In this document: positions 42,688-51,796 of the stretch, in pieces | How positions within the stretch are numbered: position 1 is the stretch's first letter | Layout: every line of letters begins with the position of its first letter | Assembly: GCF_001513955.1 (NCBI RefSeq) | Contig: NZ_KQ948148.1 | Coordinates: 844,090 to 908,089, forward strand | DNA from: Streptomyces pseudovenezuelae | GTDB lineage: Bacteria > Actinomycetota > Actinomycetes > Streptomycetales > Streptomycetaceae | Direction: 5' to 3' | Length of the DNA: 64,000 nucleotides | Program-made: the position numbers and the translations under genes | Notes under the pieces: generated by a model | Database searches by the model: none | Told to the model about the DNA's origin: nothing | Seen by the model: only the letters and a program-made list of their open reading frames with translations

Positions 42688-44097
42688 CTACGTCCGGTAC
42701 GGGTTGTAGGCGGGGTACGGCGCCATCGGGTGGACCGGGTGGACCACCGGGTGGGCGGGGTGCGTCGGCTGGGACTGGTGCGCCGGGTGGGCCGGGTGCG
42801 GGGGGTGCGGGGGGTGCGGGGGGTATCCGTACACCCCGTACACCGGCCAGGGCGGTGCGGCCACAGGTACCGGGGGTGCCGTCATCCGTGCCGCGTGGTC
42901 CAGCGCCGGCCGGGCCACCTCCCGTCGCCGCCACAGCTCGTGCAGCAACTCCCGCTCCCGTACGACGAAGTCCGCGTTCGCCCGACCGAGCCGCCCGCGG
43001 CGCCGCAGGAACGCCAAGGACGTCGCGTACGCCTCGTACTGCGAGACCGCCCGCGCCGCGGCCCGTCCGCCGAACTGCCGCCGCGCGTAGTCCCGCGCCA
43101 TCCGCCGCGCCCGCATCGAGCCCAGCGCATACGGCTCGACCGGCGTCAGCCACCCGGCGACGGTGTACGCGGGCAGCTCCTCGCGCACGGTTTTCAGCTC
43201 CCGCTGCCGCGTCCAGACGACCAGCCAGGTCAGCAGCGCGAACGCCGGCACCATGAACATCGCGTACACCGCGAAGAACCCGTACTCCCCGAAGGTCGAC
43301 GAGCCGTTCCACATCGCGTGCATGCCCATCGCGAGCAGCAGCCCGGACAGCGGGAGCAGAACCCGCCGTATGTGCTGGCGTTCCGCCGACAGCGCGGAGA
43401 TGCCGAAGCCGATGCCGGTGAGGACGGTGAACAGGGGGTGCGCGAACGGTGACATCACCACGCGCACGAAGAAGGTCGCGGCGGTGACGGAGGCGATGCC
43501 GCGGTCGCCGTTGAGCTGGTCGGTGCCGAAGGCGGTGCCGAGGTACAGGATGTTCTCGGTGAAGGCGAAACCGGTGGCGGTGACCCCCGCTATCACCACG
43601 CCGTCGACGATCCCGGTGAAGTCCCGTCTGCGGAACAGGAAGACGAGCAGTACGGCGGCGGCCTTGGCCGATTCCTCGACGATCGGCGCTATCACGGTCG
43701 CGCCCAGGGTGTCCGCGCCGGAGGGGTCGGCGGTCGCCGTCGCGATCCACTTCGTCGCGAAGCTGTTGGCGATGATCGCTATCAGGGCGGCCGCGCAGGC
43801 GCCCCAGGCGAAGGCGAACAGCAGATTGCGCCAGGGGCCCGGTTCGACCCGGTCGAGCCAGCGGAACGCGGCTATGAGCAGCGGTACGGGCAGGACGGCG
43901 AGCCCCAGCCCGACCAGGAACCCCTCGGTGCCGGTCTGTTGGCGGACCAGGGCGAGGATGACGAGCCCGGACAGCGTCAGGAGCGTGATCAGCGCGCCGT
44001 AGCGCACCCACTTCCGCTGCCACCAGTGCGCATGCCGCAGCTCACCGCCCCCGGTGGGGTCACCGGAGTACGTCGGATACGGAGGACAGGTGGCCAC
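42688..44097 (-). CDS. PrsW-family intramembrane metalloprotease
   Basis: The 469-residue protein has about eight membrane helices and PrsW signatures: the catalytic Glu pair in PIVEESAKAAAVLLVFLFRR, FAFTENILYL, HPLFTVLTG, and GMHAMWN with a zinc-ligand His. In other bacteria PrsW cleaves an anti-sigma factor to release ECF sigma factors. A cytoplasmic C-terminal tail is rich in Pro-His repeats (YPPHPPHPPHPAHPAHQ). Start GTG 44097. No obvious anti-sigma partner is adjacent, but an ECF/anti-sigma fusion lies 11 kb away. Confidence 0.9.
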   Translation of the reverse strand: MATCPPYPTYSGDPTGGGELRHAHWWQRKWVRYGALITLLTLSGLVILALVRQQTGTEGFLVGLGLAVLPVPLLIAAFRWLDRVEPGPWRNLLFAFAWGACAAALIAIIANSFATKWIATATADPSGADTLGATVIAPIVEESAKAAAVLLVFLFRRRDFTGIVDGVVIAGVTATGFAFTENILYLGTAFGTDQLNGDRGIASVTAATFFVRVVMSPFAHPLFTVLTGIGFGISALSAERQHIRRVLLPLSGLLLAMGMHAMWNGSSTFGEYGFFAVYAMFMVPAFALLTWLVVWTRQRELKTVREELPAYTVAGWLTPVEPYALGSMRARRMARDYARRQFGGRAAARAVSQYEAYATSLAFLRRRGRLGRANADFVVRERELLHELWRRREVARPALDHAARMTAPPVPVAAPPWPVYGVYGYPPHPPHPPHPAHPAHQSQPTHPAHPVVHPVHPMAPYPAYNPYRT

Positions 44098-44147
44098 AGC
44101 ATCGACCTTAACGAGACAGAGGCGCCGCCCGCAGGTGGAGCGAGTGC

Positions 44148-45047
44148 TCAGGCGCCGGTGGGGGACTGGTCGGATCGGTCGGATCGGACGCCGTGCTGTA
44201 CGCGGCGGAACAGCAGGTCGTTCACGACATGTCCCTTCTCCAGTCCCTGACCCTCGAAACGGGTCAGCGGCCGGAAGTCGGGACGCGCCGCGAAACCGCC
44301 GCCCGTCTGGGTGTTCTCGAAGTCCGGGTGCGCGGTGAGCACGTCGAGCATCTGTTCCGCGTACGGCTCCCAGTCGGTCGCGCAGTGCACCAGCGCGCCG
44401 GGCCTCAGGCGGGTCGCGGCCAGGTCCAGGAACTCCGGCTGGATCAGCCGCCGCTTGTGATGACGCTTCTTGGGCCAGGGGTCGGGGAAGTACACGCGCA
44501 GTCCGTCGAGCGAGTCCCGGGTGAGCATCTCGCGCAGCAGGATGATGGCGTCGCCGTTGGCGACCCGGACGTTGGTGAGCTTCTGCTGCTCGGCGAGATT
44601 GAGCAGGTTGCCCTGCCCGGGGGTGTGCACGTCGACGGCGAGGATGTTGGTGCCGGGGTCCGCGGCGGCCATCTGCGCGGTGGCCTCACCCATCCCGAAC
44701 CCGATCTCCAGCACGACGCGGTTGTCGTTCCCGAACAGCTCACCGAGGTCGATCGTGCGCTGCCCGTCGATGTCGAGGCCCCACGCGGGCCACAGACGCT
44801 GCAACGCGTCCGCCTGCCCCGCCGTCACCCGGCTGCGCCGGGGCTGGAAACTCCGGATCCGCCGCTCGAAGTGCGAGCCCGCCGGATCGGCGCTGGGCCC
44901 GTCGGGAAACCGCGGCTCCCCTTTGGCCCGGGTGTGCCGGACCGGGACACCGGGCACATGCCGAGCGCCCTCACCGGGGGCGGCGGGCCGGTCGGACCGG
45001 TCGGGCCGGGAGCGGGGGGTTTCGGGAGCGTTGAGGAAGTCAGACAC
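44148..45047 (-). CDS. trmB: tRNA (guanine-N7)-methyltransferase
   Basis: TrmB methylates G46 in the variable loop of tRNA with S-adenosylmethionine. The 299-residue protein has the SAM-binding segment VVLEIGFGMGEATAQMA, ILAVDVHTPGQGNLL, then FPDPWPKKRHHKRRLIQ, the signature of the family. The N-terminal ~85 residues are Arg/Pro-rich and lie outside the usual TrmB core. GTG 45047 is taken as start since the sequence becomes low-complexity before it; no good ribosome binding site is visible there. To the right is a 743-base gene-free interval. Confidence 0.93.
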   Translation of the reverse strand: MSDFLNAPETPRSRPDRSDRPAAPGEGARHVPGVPVRHTRAKGEPRFPDGPSADPAGSHFERRIRSFQPRRSRVTAGQADALQRLWPAWGLDIDGQRTIDLGELFGNDNRVVLEIGFGMGEATAQMAAADPGTNILAVDVHTPGQGNLLNLAEQQKLTNVRVANGDAIILLREMLTRDSLDGLRVYFPDPWPKKRHHKRRLIQPEFLDLAATRLRPGALVHCATDWEPYAEQMLDVLTAHPDFENTQTGGGFAARPDFRPLTRFEGQGLEKGHVVNDLLFRRVQHGVRSDRSDQSPTGA

Positions 45048-45790
45048 AGTGGGAACGATTTTACGGTGACTTCGGCGCTGTGGGTGGGGTGGCTGCCGGG
45101 GGGCCATGCCCGGGCGGCTCGGTCCGTCGTGTGCGGGGCGGATGCGGCTGGGGCGCCCCCTGTCCGGGGCCGTCGCGTTCGGGCTCCTTGCCGGATCGTC
45201 GCGATCCTGGCGCAGGTGGGGCGGCCGGGGGTTTGTTTCGGCGTCCGCGTCGGGGCGTCCGCGTCTGGGGCACGATCGCCCTGGCCGGCGGCTTCGGTGC
45301 TCTGCGTGCGCCGCGGGCGCGTCTGCTGGGTGCAGGCAGGGGTGCGGGCGTGCAGGCGTCCGCCGCGTCCATCGTTTCCCCGCGCCCTGGCTCCGCCGTT
45401 TCCGTTGCGTCCCTGCGTCCCTGCGTCCGCCGCGTCCGCCGCGTCCGGGGGTGCCGGACCGGGGCGGCTCGCCCGAGGGGGCGCGTCCGGTGGCGTTGTC
45501 CGGCGCGGCACTCTGGGGCAGTCGCGTCCGTCGCGCCAGGGGGTGCCGGGTCGTGTCGCCCGAGGGGGGCGTGCAGTGGCGTTGTCCGGCGCGGGGCTCT
45601 GGGGCAGTCGCGCCCGTCGCGTCCGGGCGCCCGCCGCATCCGGGCGCCCGCCGCGTCCGGGCGTCCACCGCGTCAGGGGGTGCCGGATCCGGGTCGGCTC
45701 GCCCGAGGGGCGTGTGCGGGGGCTTCCTGGCGCCCGCCGCGCCCTGGCGGCCGCGTCCTGGTCATCGGCGGGGTGTGGTGTCGGTAGGGG
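45048..45790. repeat. 743-base gene-free, repeat-rich interval
   Basis: No convincing gene is present on either strand; the open frames are low-complexity Arg/Pro/Ala artefacts of extreme G+C. Degenerate direct repeats occupy 45440-45730: GGGGGTGCCGG starts near 45448, 45539 and 45676, TGGCGTTGTCCGGCGCGG at 45491 and 45577, and CTCTGGGGCAGTCGCG in both longer copies, with CCGCCGCGTCCGGGC units between. It may be a decayed gene end, a replication- or transcription-pausing element, or a repeat expansion. The lhgO stop is at its right end. Confidence 0.6.
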
Positions 45791-47002
45791 TCATGCCGAG
45801 CGGAGGGCCTCCAGGGCCCGTCGGGCCACCTCTCGTCCGATCGGCAGGGAAGCTGTCGCCGCGGGGGAGGGCGCGTTCAGTACGTGCACCGCCCGGGGAC
45901 CTTCGCGGATCAGGAAGTCGTCCACCAGCGTGCCGTCCCGGAGTACGGCCTGCGCGCGCACCCCGGCGGCCGAAGGCACCAGGTCGTCCGGGGTGACGGC
46001 GGGCAGCAGTCTCCGTACCGCCGTCGTGAACGCTCTTCGGGACACCGACCGCCGCAGCTCGCCCGTGCCGTACCGCCAGTGCCGGCGGGCTATCTGCCAG
46101 GACCCCGGCCAGGCCAGCGTGGTCCCCAGCTCCCGAGGCCGTACGGTTCTCCAGTCGTACCCCTCCCGGGCCAGCGCCGGCACCGCGTTGGGCCCGATGT
46201 GCACCCCGCCGTCGATCCCGCGCGTGAGATGCACCCCGAGGAACGGGAACGCCGGATCCGGCACCGGATACACCAGCCCCCGCACCAGCTCGGGCCGCGC
46301 CAGCGTGTAGTACTCCCCGCGGAACGGCACGATCCGCATCTCCGGGTCGTCACCGGTCATCCTGGCGATCTCGTCGCAGTGCAGCCCGGCGCAGTTCACC
46401 AGCACCCGCGCCCGTACGACGTCCCCGGCGACGGTCTGCACGGCGACCCCGAGCTCCGGGCGGCGGTCGATCCGGCGTACCTCCGCGCCGTAGCGGATCT
46501 CCGCACCCGACGCCTCGGCCAGCTGCCGCGCGACCCCCACGAAGTCGCACACGCCGGTCGTCCCGACGTGTATGGCGGCGAGCCCCTCCACCTCGGGCTC
46601 GTAGTCCGCGATCTGGGCGGCGCCCAGTTCCCGCACCGGAATGCCGTTCTCCCGGCCGCGCTGGACCAGGCCGTGCAGCCGCGGCAGCTCACTGCGCTCG
46701 GTCGCGACGATCAGCTTGCCGGTGACGGCGTGAGCGATGCCGTACTCCGCGCAGAACTTGACCATCTCGGCGGCGCCCCGCACCGCGTACCGCGCCTTCA
46801 GCGATCCCGGCTTGTAATAGATGCCGCTGTGGATCACCCCGCTGTTGCGCCCGGTCTGATGCCGGGCGGGCCCGGCCTCCTTCTCCAGCACGACGACCCG
46901 AGTGCCGGGCGCGCCGCGCGTGATCGCGTACGCCGTGGACAACCCGACAATGCCCCCACCGACCACGAGCACGTCACAGTCGTAAGCGATCCCGGACAGC
47001 AC
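45791..47002 (-). CDS. lhgO: L-2-hydroxyglutarate oxidase (FAD-dependent)
   Basis: LhgO oxidises L-2-hydroxyglutarate to 2-oxoglutarate and passes electrons to the quinone pool or oxygen. The 403-residue protein has the dinucleotide motif DVLVVGGGIVGLSTAYAI near the N-terminus, RNSGVIHSGIYY (family-specific), and VPFRGEYYTL and GVHIGPNAVPAL in the substrate region. GTG 47002 is preferred because GGGAGG lies eight bases upstream; GTG 47050 would add 16 residues. It follows the NsdA-like gene on the same strand with about 80 bases between, so they could be cotranscribed. Confidence 0.9.
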   Translation of the reverse strand: MLSGIAYDCDVLVVGGGIVGLSTAYAITRGAPGTRVVVLEKEAGPARHQTGRNSGVIHSGIYYKPGSLKARYAVRGAAEMVKFCAEYGIAHAVTGKLIVATERSELPRLHGLVQRGRENGIPVRELGAAQIADYEPEVEGLAAIHVGTTGVCDFVGVARQLAEASGAEIRYGAEVRRIDRRPELGVAVQTVAGDVVRARVLVNCAGLHCDEIARMTGDDPEMRIVPFRGEYYTLARPELVRGLVYPVPDPAFPFLGVHLTRGIDGGVHIGPNAVPALAREGYDWRTVRPRELGTTLAWPGSWQIARRHWRYGTGELRRSVSRRAFTTAVRRLLPAVTPDDLVPSAAGVRAQAVLRDGTLVDDFLIREGPRAVHVLNAPSPAATASLPIGREVARRALEALRSA

Positions 47003-47084
47003 CTGCACCACCTCCCACCCCCGATAGTGCACTGCACCACTGACAGTCACTTCAAACGCAGGGAGCGGTGCCGCCGTCCGGGTC

Positions 47085-48509
47085 TCAAGCCGGAGCCATC
47101 AGCAGCGGCCGGGCCCGCTCCCTGAGCTCCACCACCCGGGGCTCGTCCCCGTAGGGCTCCAGCCGGTGCAGAAGGTCCTTCACGTACTCGGTGGTACGGG
47201 CCGAGGAGATGCGCCCCGCGACCTCCACCGCCCGCACGCCCTGCTCGCACGCCGCGTCGAGATTGCCCGATTCGAGCTCGGCGACCGCGGAGACGACGAG
47301 CCGCAGCCCGTGCGAACGTACGAACTCCTCCGTCGGCTTCGACAGGGCCTGCTCCGTGAAGCGGCGGACCTGGCGCGGCGCCTTCAGGTCGCGGTAGCAC
47401 TCGGCCGCGTCGGCGGCGAAGCGGTCGTACGAGTAGAAGCCGAGCCAGGACGGGTCGTTGTCCCCGTCCCGGGACCGCTCCAGCCACCCCTCGGCCGCCT
47501 TGAGCGCCGCTCCGGCCGCGACGGCGTCACCCGCACGCGCGTGTGCCCGCGCCTCGACGAGCCGGAAGAAGCTCATGGTGCGGGCGGTCGCCAGCCCCCG
47601 GTTGCGCTCCAGCGCGGCCTGCGCGAGGTCGACGCCCTCGTCGCCGAAGCCACGGTAGGTCGCCTGCAACGACATGGACGCCAGCACATAACCCCCGAGG
47701 GGGACGTCAGCCGCCGCGCGGGCCAGCCGCAGCGCCTGGATGTAGTACCGCTGCGCCGCCTCCTGCTGGCCCGTGTCGAAGGCCATCCAGCCAGCGAGCC
47801 GGGTGAGTTCGGCGGAGGCGCCGAACAGTGCCCGGCCCACCTCGTCGGAGTACGCGCCGAGCAGCAGCGGTGCGGCCTCCACCCTTAAGCACTCCGGCAC
47901 CATGGACGAACGCCAGTCGCCGCCTCCGTACTTGGAGTCCCAGCGCCTGGCGTCCTCGGCGGCCTCCCGCAGCTTCTGCACATCGCTGTGGCCGACTTTG
48001 AGCGGTGCGCCGGAACCGTCGGAGTGGTTCACCTCGCGCGCGACCGAGCTGTCGGCCGGGGTTATCAGCCACCGTGAGGCGGGCGTTGCGTATGCGCTCA
48101 CTGCGAACGAACCGGCGAGGGACTGCCAGATGCCCCCCGCGCCGGACCGGCGGCCGGCGAGGTCCAGGCGGTAGAGCTCCGTGGCCGACCTGACGGCCTG
48201 CCCGACGTCCCTGGGGAAGGCGAGGCCCACCTCCGGCGCGGGATCCGCGTCCGCCAGGCCGATCTCGTGGAGCGGCACCGGGCGGCCGAGCTTCTGGCCG
48301 ATCGCGGCCGCGATGAGGTGTGGGGCCGCACCCTGCGGCACCATCCCCTTCGACACCCAGCGCGCCACCGACGTCTTGTCGTAGCGAAGAGTCAACCCGC
48401 GTTGAGCGCCAAGATCGTTGACGCGACGCGCGAGTCCTGCGTTGCTGATTCCCGCGAGGGCGAGAACGGCGCCGAGTTTTTCGTTCGGCCCGCGTTGCTC
48501 CCTGGACAT
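47085..48509 (-). CDS. NsdA-like sporulation/antibiotic regulator with TPR repeats
   Basis: This 474-residue protein starts with a helix-turn-helix-like head (NEKLGAVLALAGISNAGLAR RVNDLG, residues ~8-35) that reads like the nonspecific XRE-type domain of Streptomyces NsdA proteins. Helical TPR-like repeats run through the rest (LAGWMAFDTGQQEAAQRYYI and DEGVDLAQAALERN). NsdA in S. coelicolor delays aerial growth and antibiotic production; this is one of several paralogues, so I give no symbol. Start ATG 48509 has GAGGGGTGG upstream. It precedes lhgO on the same strand. Its 683-base upstream gap to the next gene shows no gene. Confidence 0.85.
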   Translation of the reverse strand: MSREQRGPNEKLGAVLALAGISNAGLARRVNDLGAQRGLTLRYDKTSVARWVSKGMVPQGAAPHLIAAAIGQKLGRPVPLHEIGLADADPAPEVGLAFPRDVGQAVRSATELYRLDLAGRRSGAGGIWQSLAGSFAVSAYATPASRWLITPADSSVAREVNHSDGSGAPLKVGHSDVQKLREAAEDARRWDSKYGGGDWRSSMVPECLRVEAAPLLLGAYSDEVGRALFGASAELTRLAGWMAFDTGQQEAAQRYYIQALRLARAAADVPLGGYVLASMSLQATYRGFGDEGVDLAQAALERNRGLATARTMSFFRLVEARAHARAGDAVAAGAALKAAEGWLERSRDGDNDPSWLGFYSYDRFAADAAECYRDLKAPRQVRRFTEQALSKPTEEFVRSHGLRLVVSAVAELESGNLDAACEQGVRAVEVAGRISSARTTEYVKDLLHRLEPYGDEPRVVELRERARPLLMAPA

Positions 48510-49192
48510 GCGCCACCCCTCGACACAGACGGCTGCCGCGCTGGCATAACCACGCGGCATTCGTAAACCCAGCGTAGTTCGCCGCATCCCAAGCGTTAAG
48601 GGGCATTGTTCCGGATGGCGGGATTGTGGTCCGTACTGAAGTGCGGGTCCGATACGCGCAGTTGCGTCGTGCTCCTGTTGTGTGGCCGTGCGCCCGTGTG
48701 TGCGCTCTTCTCCGGCCACCGGGGGAGCGCTTCCATGGATGATGCGTGGGTCGGCCCGCTGTACTGGATCCAGTGGGCTGGGGGACACCGCCGCCTACAT
48801 CCCCGCGGGCGGCGGACGGGCCCGGGGGGCGAAGTGGCGTCTCCCGGGCTGCGCGCCTGTCGTGCGGCGCGCGGACTGTGCACGGAGCGTGCGCGAGCCT
48901 GTCCCCATGACGCCGATTTGGCCGAAAACCGACCCTCTCCCTCGCGGGTGATCAGCCCTCCTACCATGGCAGTTGAGGGCGCGTTAGGCGTTTTTGGGGA
49001 GCGTACCGGGGGCGCATTCGCGTCGCACACTCCTTGCCCCGCGCGGGTGTTCACAGGCGTACGCGGGAGTTCCCGGGGGCGCGTTCCCCTCATCTCGACA
49101 GGCTCCACCGGCCCTCCGGCATGCTTCCTTCATGGCAGCATGGTGACCGGTTCGAACGGTGCACTGGTTGTCCACAGCCTGTGGAGGCGTCG

Positions 49193-51280
49193 ATGCGGTG
49201 GTTGGTGGGATGGAGCAGCACCGCCGCGGGCGTGTCCCAGATCGGGGCGGCGGGGGCGACCGGAAGCGACGGCGAGACCGTGCACCCGGTGGGTTCCCAC
49301 CTCCTGTGGGGCGACCCGGATCCGCTGTGGGCGGTCGGCGACTGGCGGCCCGACGAGGTGCGCGTGATCACGGTCGACGCGCAGACCCGGATCGCGGTCC
49401 TCGGCACCTGCGGAGCCTCCGACGAACAGCTGCGGATCGGACTGCTCGCCGCGCGCGGAGGGGCACTTCGGCATCTGACGGCCTGGTCGGGGGCGTACAC
49501 GGCGGTGGTCCAGGTGGGCCGCCGGATCACCGTGGGCGGCGATCTGGCGGGCGCCCGGCCGGTGTTCCACACGCCCTGGGCCGGCGGCACGGCCTACGCG
49601 ACCGCGGCCCTGCCCCTCGCCGACCTCATCGAGGCCAACCTCGACTTCGGGCACCTTGCCGCGCTGCTCGCCGCTCCCGACGTACCGGCCGCGCTCCACG
49701 ACTCCACGCCCTACGAGGGCGTACGGCGCATTCCGCCGGGGCACGCGCTGATCCTGCGCAACGGCGCCCGCGAGATCGCCGGTTACGAACCCGTCGCCTC
49801 CCTCGCGGTCGCCGCGCCCTCCGCCGACCCGGACAGCGCGGTCGACGCGGTACGGGACGCGCTGGTGGAGGCCGTACGCGCGCGTCTGTCCGCGCCGCGC
49901 CATGTGCCCGACATCGATCCCGGCCCGGTGCCCGGCATGGGACCCGCCGAACGGCGTGCCGCACGCGGGATGCCGGTGCCCGGGATCGGCGCCGACCTGT
50001 CCGGGGGGCCCGCGTCGGGCACGCTCGCCCTCCTGGCCGCCGGGCTGCCCGGGATGCCGGGCACGGTTCTCGGACATGGCACCGGGGCCGGTGAGCGGCT
50101 CCTCGCGGTCACCTTCAACGACCTCGCCGTGGGCGGCCGGGAGGCCGAACTGGAGCGGGCGGGGACGCTCGCGGCCAATCCCCGGCTGCACCACGTGGTC
50201 GTGACCGGCGGCGAGGAAACGCTGCCGTACGCCGAGCTGGACGGGCCCCTGACCGACGAACCCGGGCCCTGCCTGGTGACGGCGGCACGCCATCGGGCGC
50301 GGCTCGCCGCGGGCAGCGCGGACCACTTCACGGGGTACGGGGCCCGGCAGGTGCTCGACGCGCATCCGGCGCGCCTCGCGGACCTCCTCATGGACCGCAA
50401 ACGGCGCCATCTGGTCCGGCCGGTGGCCGCCCTGACCAAGGCGGACGGTTCGGTGCTCGTCCCCGCGCGCGTGTACGGCGCCGCGCGGAAACTGGCCCGT
50501 ACGCCGTACCGGGTCGGTCTGGAGATGCTGGCCGACCGGCTCATGCACCAGCGTTTCGACGAGCCCGGGGGCGCGGTGGGGGCGTCTCTCGCCGCGCTCA
50601 CCTGGGCCAGACCGGGGCCCGCGGCGCGCTGGCTGACCGGGGAGGCGCTGGCTGAAGTATCGGTTCGCCTCCAGGGGGCCACGCACCGTTCCGGGGTCGG
50701 TCCCGGTCAGCATCCCGGCGACTTCCGCGCGCGTGCGGCGCTCGCGCGTCACGCGTCGGATCTGCGCGTCCTGGAGCAGGCCGTGGAGATCCGCTCCCAG
50801 CGGCTGCACGCGCCGTTCCTCGACAACCAGGTGGTGCGTGCCTGCCGTGCCCTCCCCGAGGCGCTGCGGGTACGGCCGGGGGCCCGCGCGGAGATCCTCC
50901 GTACGGTTCTGGAGGGCGCCGGCGTCTCCGACCTCCCGCCGGGCTGGGGCGCCCCGTCGCACGCTTCCTCGGCCGCGGCGACCCGTACGGGGTTGCGGGT
51001 GGCGGCGGACTCCCTGATGTCCCTGTTCGGCACGCCGTTGCTCGCGCAGGCGGGGCTGGTGGAGGCACGGGTCGTCCGCAAGGCGCTCCGCGCGGCGGCG
51101 GAGGGCGAGCCGCTGCCGTTGGACGGGCTGGCGGACCTGGTCTCGCTGGAACTGTGGCTCGGGCGGTTGCTGGCGCGGCGGGGGACGTGCTGGACGGGAA
51201 CACCGGCACGCGCGCGTGCGGTGCCGGCGGGGATTCGGCCGCAGCGGGGGGCGTTGGGAGCGGGGGCCTCCGGCGGTTGA
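49193..51280 (+). CDS. Asparagine-synthase-like protein lacking catalytic residues
   Basis: The 695-residue protein resembles class II asparagine synthetase/beta-lactam-synthetase folds: an N-terminal Ntn-like half (VGWSSTAAG ... GDLAGARPVF) and a C-terminal synthetase half. However, residue 2 is Arg, not the Cys needed for glutamine hydrolysis. The PP-loop reads LSGGPASGT where the ATP-pyrophosphatase motif is SGGxDS, so the Asp is missing. It likely uses no glutamine and may bind ATP differently, or serves as a macrolactam/lasso-type synthetase relative or a non-catalytic regulator. No precursor peptide gene was seen nearby. ATG 49193 has GGAGG six bases upstream. Confidence 0.8.
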   Translation: MRWLVGWSSTAAGVSQIGAAGATGSDGETVHPVGSHLLWGDPDPLWAVGDWRPDEVRVITVDAQTRIAVLGTCGASDEQLRIGLLAARGGALRHLTAWSGAYTAVVQVGRRITVGGDLAGARPVFHTPWAGGTAYATAALPLADLIEANLDFGHLAALLAAPDVPAALHDSTPYEGVRRIPPGHALILRNGAREIAGYEPVASLAVAAPSADPDSAVDAVRDALVEAVRARLSAPRHVPDIDPGPVPGMGPAERRAARGMPVPGIGADLSGGPASGTLALLAAGLPGMPGTVLGHGTGAGERLLAVTFNDLAVGGREAELERAGTLAANPRLHHVVVTGGEETLPYAELDGPLTDEPGPCLVTAARHRARLAAGSADHFTGYGARQVLDAHPARLADLLMDRKRRHLVRPVAALTKADGSVLVPARVYGAARKLARTPYRVGLEMLADRLMHQRFDEPGGAVGASLAALTWARPGPAARWLTGEALAEVSVRLQGATHRSGVGPGQHPGDFRARAALARHASDLRVLEQAVEIRSQRLHAPFLDNQVVRACRALPEALRVRPGARAEILRTVLEGAGVSDLPPGWGAPSHASSAAATRTGLRVAADSLMSLFGTPLLAQAGLVEARVVRKALRAAAEGEPLPLDGLADLVSLELWLGRLLARRGTCWTGTPARARAVPAGIRPQRGALGAGASGG

Positions 51281-51324
51281 GGGGGTTCGGGTTCGGGTGC
51301 CGGTTCGGTGGGGGCGGGCGTTTT

Positions 51325-51734
51325 TGCGCAGTTCCCCGCGCCCCTGGAGGGATGGGTGGGTGGTGAGGTCGGGGCCGGGGTGGCGGGTATCCGTCCTCGG
51401 TCCGGCGCTTCTGCTGCTTCAGCTGTTCCCTGCAACGGACGCCGGCCACTGCGGGCGGACACCCCCCACCCCGCCCCCTGCGCGCCGCACCCGGCCAACG
51501 GTTCGTCGTAGCGCGCCTGACTCACCCCCCTAGGGGCGCGGGGAACTGCGCGATCAGCCACGACGGACGCGCACCCGCACCACGACCGAACCTGGCACGG
51601 TCCGTAGCAGCGCCGGTGACCGTAGCTCCCTAGGGGCGCGGGGAACTGCGCGACCAGCCACGACGGACGCGCACCCGCAACACGACCGAACCCGGCACGG
51701 TCCGTGCTCCTCAGGGGCGCGGGGAACTGCGCGA
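51325..51734. repeat. Streptomyces intergenic repeats (GGGGCGCGGGGAACTGCG), three direct and one inverted
   Basis: The core GGGGCGCGGGGAACTGCG occurs at about 51533, 51633 and 51714 (direct, nearly 100 and 81 bases apart) and inverted at 51325-51345. The first two are followed by the same extension ATCAGCCACGACGGACGC, ...CCGAACC, so the whole ~100-base unit is duplicated. A further inverted copy lies at 61718-61738. I recall this as a family of dispersed Streptomyces intergenic elements; role unknown. The region 51281-51796 contains no gene. Confidence 0.8.
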
Positions 51735-51796
51735 TCAGCTCCCACCGGGCCGCAGCCGCAACTCGACCGAACCCGGAAGGTGGTGACAATGAAGCG

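Noticed and set aside
45061..45790. Overlapping frames in the gap between trmB and lhgO
   Set aside because: Low-complexity frames on both strands, no ribosome binding sites or known domains.
48510..49192. Frames starting at 48606 and at 48735 (MDDAWVG) and on the minus strand at 49108
   Set aside because: No family resemblance or good start signals; coding bias is not like the neighbours. Left as a gene-free gap of 683 bases.
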